DNA of 58,935 nucleotides from Paramacrobiotus richtersi. Its lineage: Eukaryota > Tardigrada > Eutardigrada > Parachela > Macrobiotidae. Position 1 is the first letter of the stretch; each line of letters begins with the position of its first letter. Positions 57,309-58,935 of this stretch are shown in pieces. Under the pieces are notes generated by a model. It did no database searches and was not told the origin of the DNA. It saw only the letters and a list, made by a program, of their open reading frames with translations. The stretch spans positions 1 through 58,935 of the forward strand of contig JAQGAU010000020.1 in assembly GCA_034698045.1 (NCBI GenBank), in the 5' to 3' direction. A program made the position numbers and the translations under genes.

Positions 57309-58935
57309 CGAATCCCACGTTGTGTTGTACTGCTAACGAAAGGTTTTTCTTGATCCCATAGATTCACACAAGGTGCGGGCCCTGTTTGTACCACTATCAT
57401 TCTTGCCTATTCGGCCTCATTTTACACCGTATACGTATCTCGTTATACTGCTGTTCCTTAGAGCCCGTTCACGTTGCATTCTACCTTGTAAATTCTACCT
57501 GAACAGGCAGGCGTGGTCTGAGTAGGGATCAGACGCTCTTGTAGGGCAACATTTTGCGTTCATGCAGTTTTCTACGCTAACGCTAGCCCCGCTAACGTAG
57601 GTGGATAGATAGCATAGAACTGACGTGAACAGCAGTTCACTACGGAAAGCCTACTATGCAGCTGCTACCATAGACCATATGGTTAAGCACGTTAGCAGTC
57701 ACATGAGGCTCCTAATCCCAATGCAACTGATGGCAAAGAATGCAAAACCAAATGCGAACAGTGAAAACATACCTTGTGAAACGAATGGGTATCCTGTTAC
57801 TATAATACTATTTGCATGGTACATTATTATTATTATTAGTATTATTAAAGTCACAAGAGCGGATAATATAAACCATACATAATACAATGTACATACGTTA
57901 TGTTGTGCGTAGACCATGTATTATGTAGAATGCAGATGGAATAATAGCATACGTTAACGGCGTAATTTATATACATTAACAGCATTTTTACTCATGCACC
58001 GAATAAACTTATTCTGCACGTCGTTAACCTGATGGCACTATGCATCACGTTAAACCACCGTAGTAAAATATTCTGTGTAGTATTCGACTGAATATCTGTC
58101 TGCATTAATTTGTTATCATATGTTATTTTATTTTCTTACGTAATCGCGCCACCAAAAACCCATTAAACAGAAAAAGCAGAAAACATGGCATCACGTTCAG
58201 CACACAGATGCCGCTCTGCATCATAGTACGTATATACACAGAATCATTTAAACGCTACTCAAAAGATTTAATGATTGTATATAAATTCAATGCACATAAC
58301 GCAATCAGAGCAACCCATATGCGTATAAGCGTTCATAAATTTTATGTACACCTTGTTATACATATTTACGGAGTACGTAGATGTGCAGATTACATATGAT
58401 ACCTTAATGTATAAAATTATGCTGATCCGCAGTATCGGCTGTTCTTGTCTGTTTATGGGTATACAACACATCCATGTATATAAACTGCAGAAGATCATGT
58501 TCGTTTAAATTGTATAAAATTATTTTTCTGATGCACTTATTGTCGAACACGTATGACTACGCACATCTATGGTCCAGGATACATCTACACAGTAATTTGT
58601 GCATTTAATTTATGTGCACAAATTACACACTGGACATATGTTATGTATAATAATGAGTATGTACATTTAATTCGTGTACGCTTTTATATGGGCAACACGG
58701 ACGTACTTCTGCGGCTCGTACTTCTGTTTAATAGTGATATATGTGTACGTCTAATTTACGTACCCTGTATGTGGCACCGGCCTCTGGTACCGGCAGCAGC
58801 TTTGGTAGGTACCGTGGCGCCCGATCTTGGCGGCAGCTGCCTGCTGACCCCATAGCCCTAGTGGTATTGTGTTCATGCAAACGGGACGGCTAACGAAAGC
58901 TGCTAATCGTTATTTTTATTGCCCTCTAATGTAGA
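57309..58935. other. 3' flank of the right arm, then A/T-rich gene-free DNA
   Basis: Homology to the left-arm flank ends near 57460. Beyond that the sequence is rich in TATGTAC/GTACATA and ATTATTATT. Open frames at 58208-58399 and 58553-58855 lack any family or splice support. Confidence 0.55.

Larger units (their letters stand above)
47214..57460. other. Inverted segmental duplication around two F-box genes
   Basis: The left arm (about 47.5-51.8 kb) and right arm (about 53.8-57.46 kb) hold the same gene in opposite orientation, pointing away from a 2-kb spacer. Exon order, phases and some exon lengths (156 nt last exon in both) are shared. The 3' flanks also match: GAAAGGTTTTTCTTGATC, GGGCCCTGTTTGT and CACCGTATACGTATC occur beyond both stop codons. 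The arms are diverged, so this is an old event. Confidence 0.85.

Noticed and set aside
58553-58855. Plus-strand protein of 100 residues at the right edge
   Set aside because: The sequence is composed of TATGTAC-rich DNA and lacks any family or exon signal.

Overview
This window is nuclear DNA of an animal. Genes are split into exons with GT..AG introns, often only 55-80 nt long, on both strands, and much of the sequence between genes is mobile elements and tandem repeats. There is no operon structure and no rRNA or tRNA gene that I can see. The families present (secreted CUB-LDLa-trypsin proteases, a MYND finger, a KDZ-type transposase, a fast-evolving F-box family) fit a small-genome invertebrate. 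A tardigrade is my leading guess, but that is inference from gene style, not proof.

Layout. 0-3.4 kb: the edge of an F-box family gene (minus), then a decayed two-module F-box gene (plus) that runs into a 79-bp minisatellite. 3.9-7.5 kb: a multi-exon KDZ-like transposase (minus) interrupted by an 835-bp fold-back element with a perfect 9-bp target duplication. 7.5-15.9 kb: mostly gene-poor, with a few orphan exons. 16-20.2 kb: a secreted helical protein gene and a broken paralogue hit by a hAT-like element. 20.9-23 kb: A-rich tandem repeats of about 636 bp. 24.7-25.9 kb: two related cysteine-rich exons. 27.6-29.4 kb: a MYND exon and a small secreted protein. 29.6-34.7 kb: two paralogous single-module F-box genes (minus) with a hypothetical gene between them. 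35.2-36 kb: a dead non-LTR reverse transcriptase fragment. 37.1-45.4 kb: two tandem paralogous 12-exon membrane-anchored serine proteases (minus). 45.7-46.6 kb: small inverted and tandem repeats. 47.3-57.5 kb: a large inverted duplication in which each arm carries a two-module F-box gene. 57.5-58.9 kb: AT-rich, no gene.

The strongest theme is an F-box family that seems to be undescribed. Each module has an N-terminal part with two short beta-type motifs (V-R-G-x-D-G-L-x-x-H and P-W-x-W-x-P-G), an F-box, and a long C-terminal substrate-side region. At three loci a module A is followed at a phase-0 splice junction by a module B, so A and B probably form one protein of roughly 870 residues with two F-boxes. 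The two arms of the inverted duplication carry different lesions: nonsense codons in the first exon of the left copy, and a frameshift in module A of the right copy. The spacer holds a further remnant copy, split by a hAT-like element whose empty site survives in the left arm. F-box proteins normally act as substrate receptors of SCF ubiquitin ligases, so this looks like an expanding, unstable receptor family in a transposon-rich neighbourhood.
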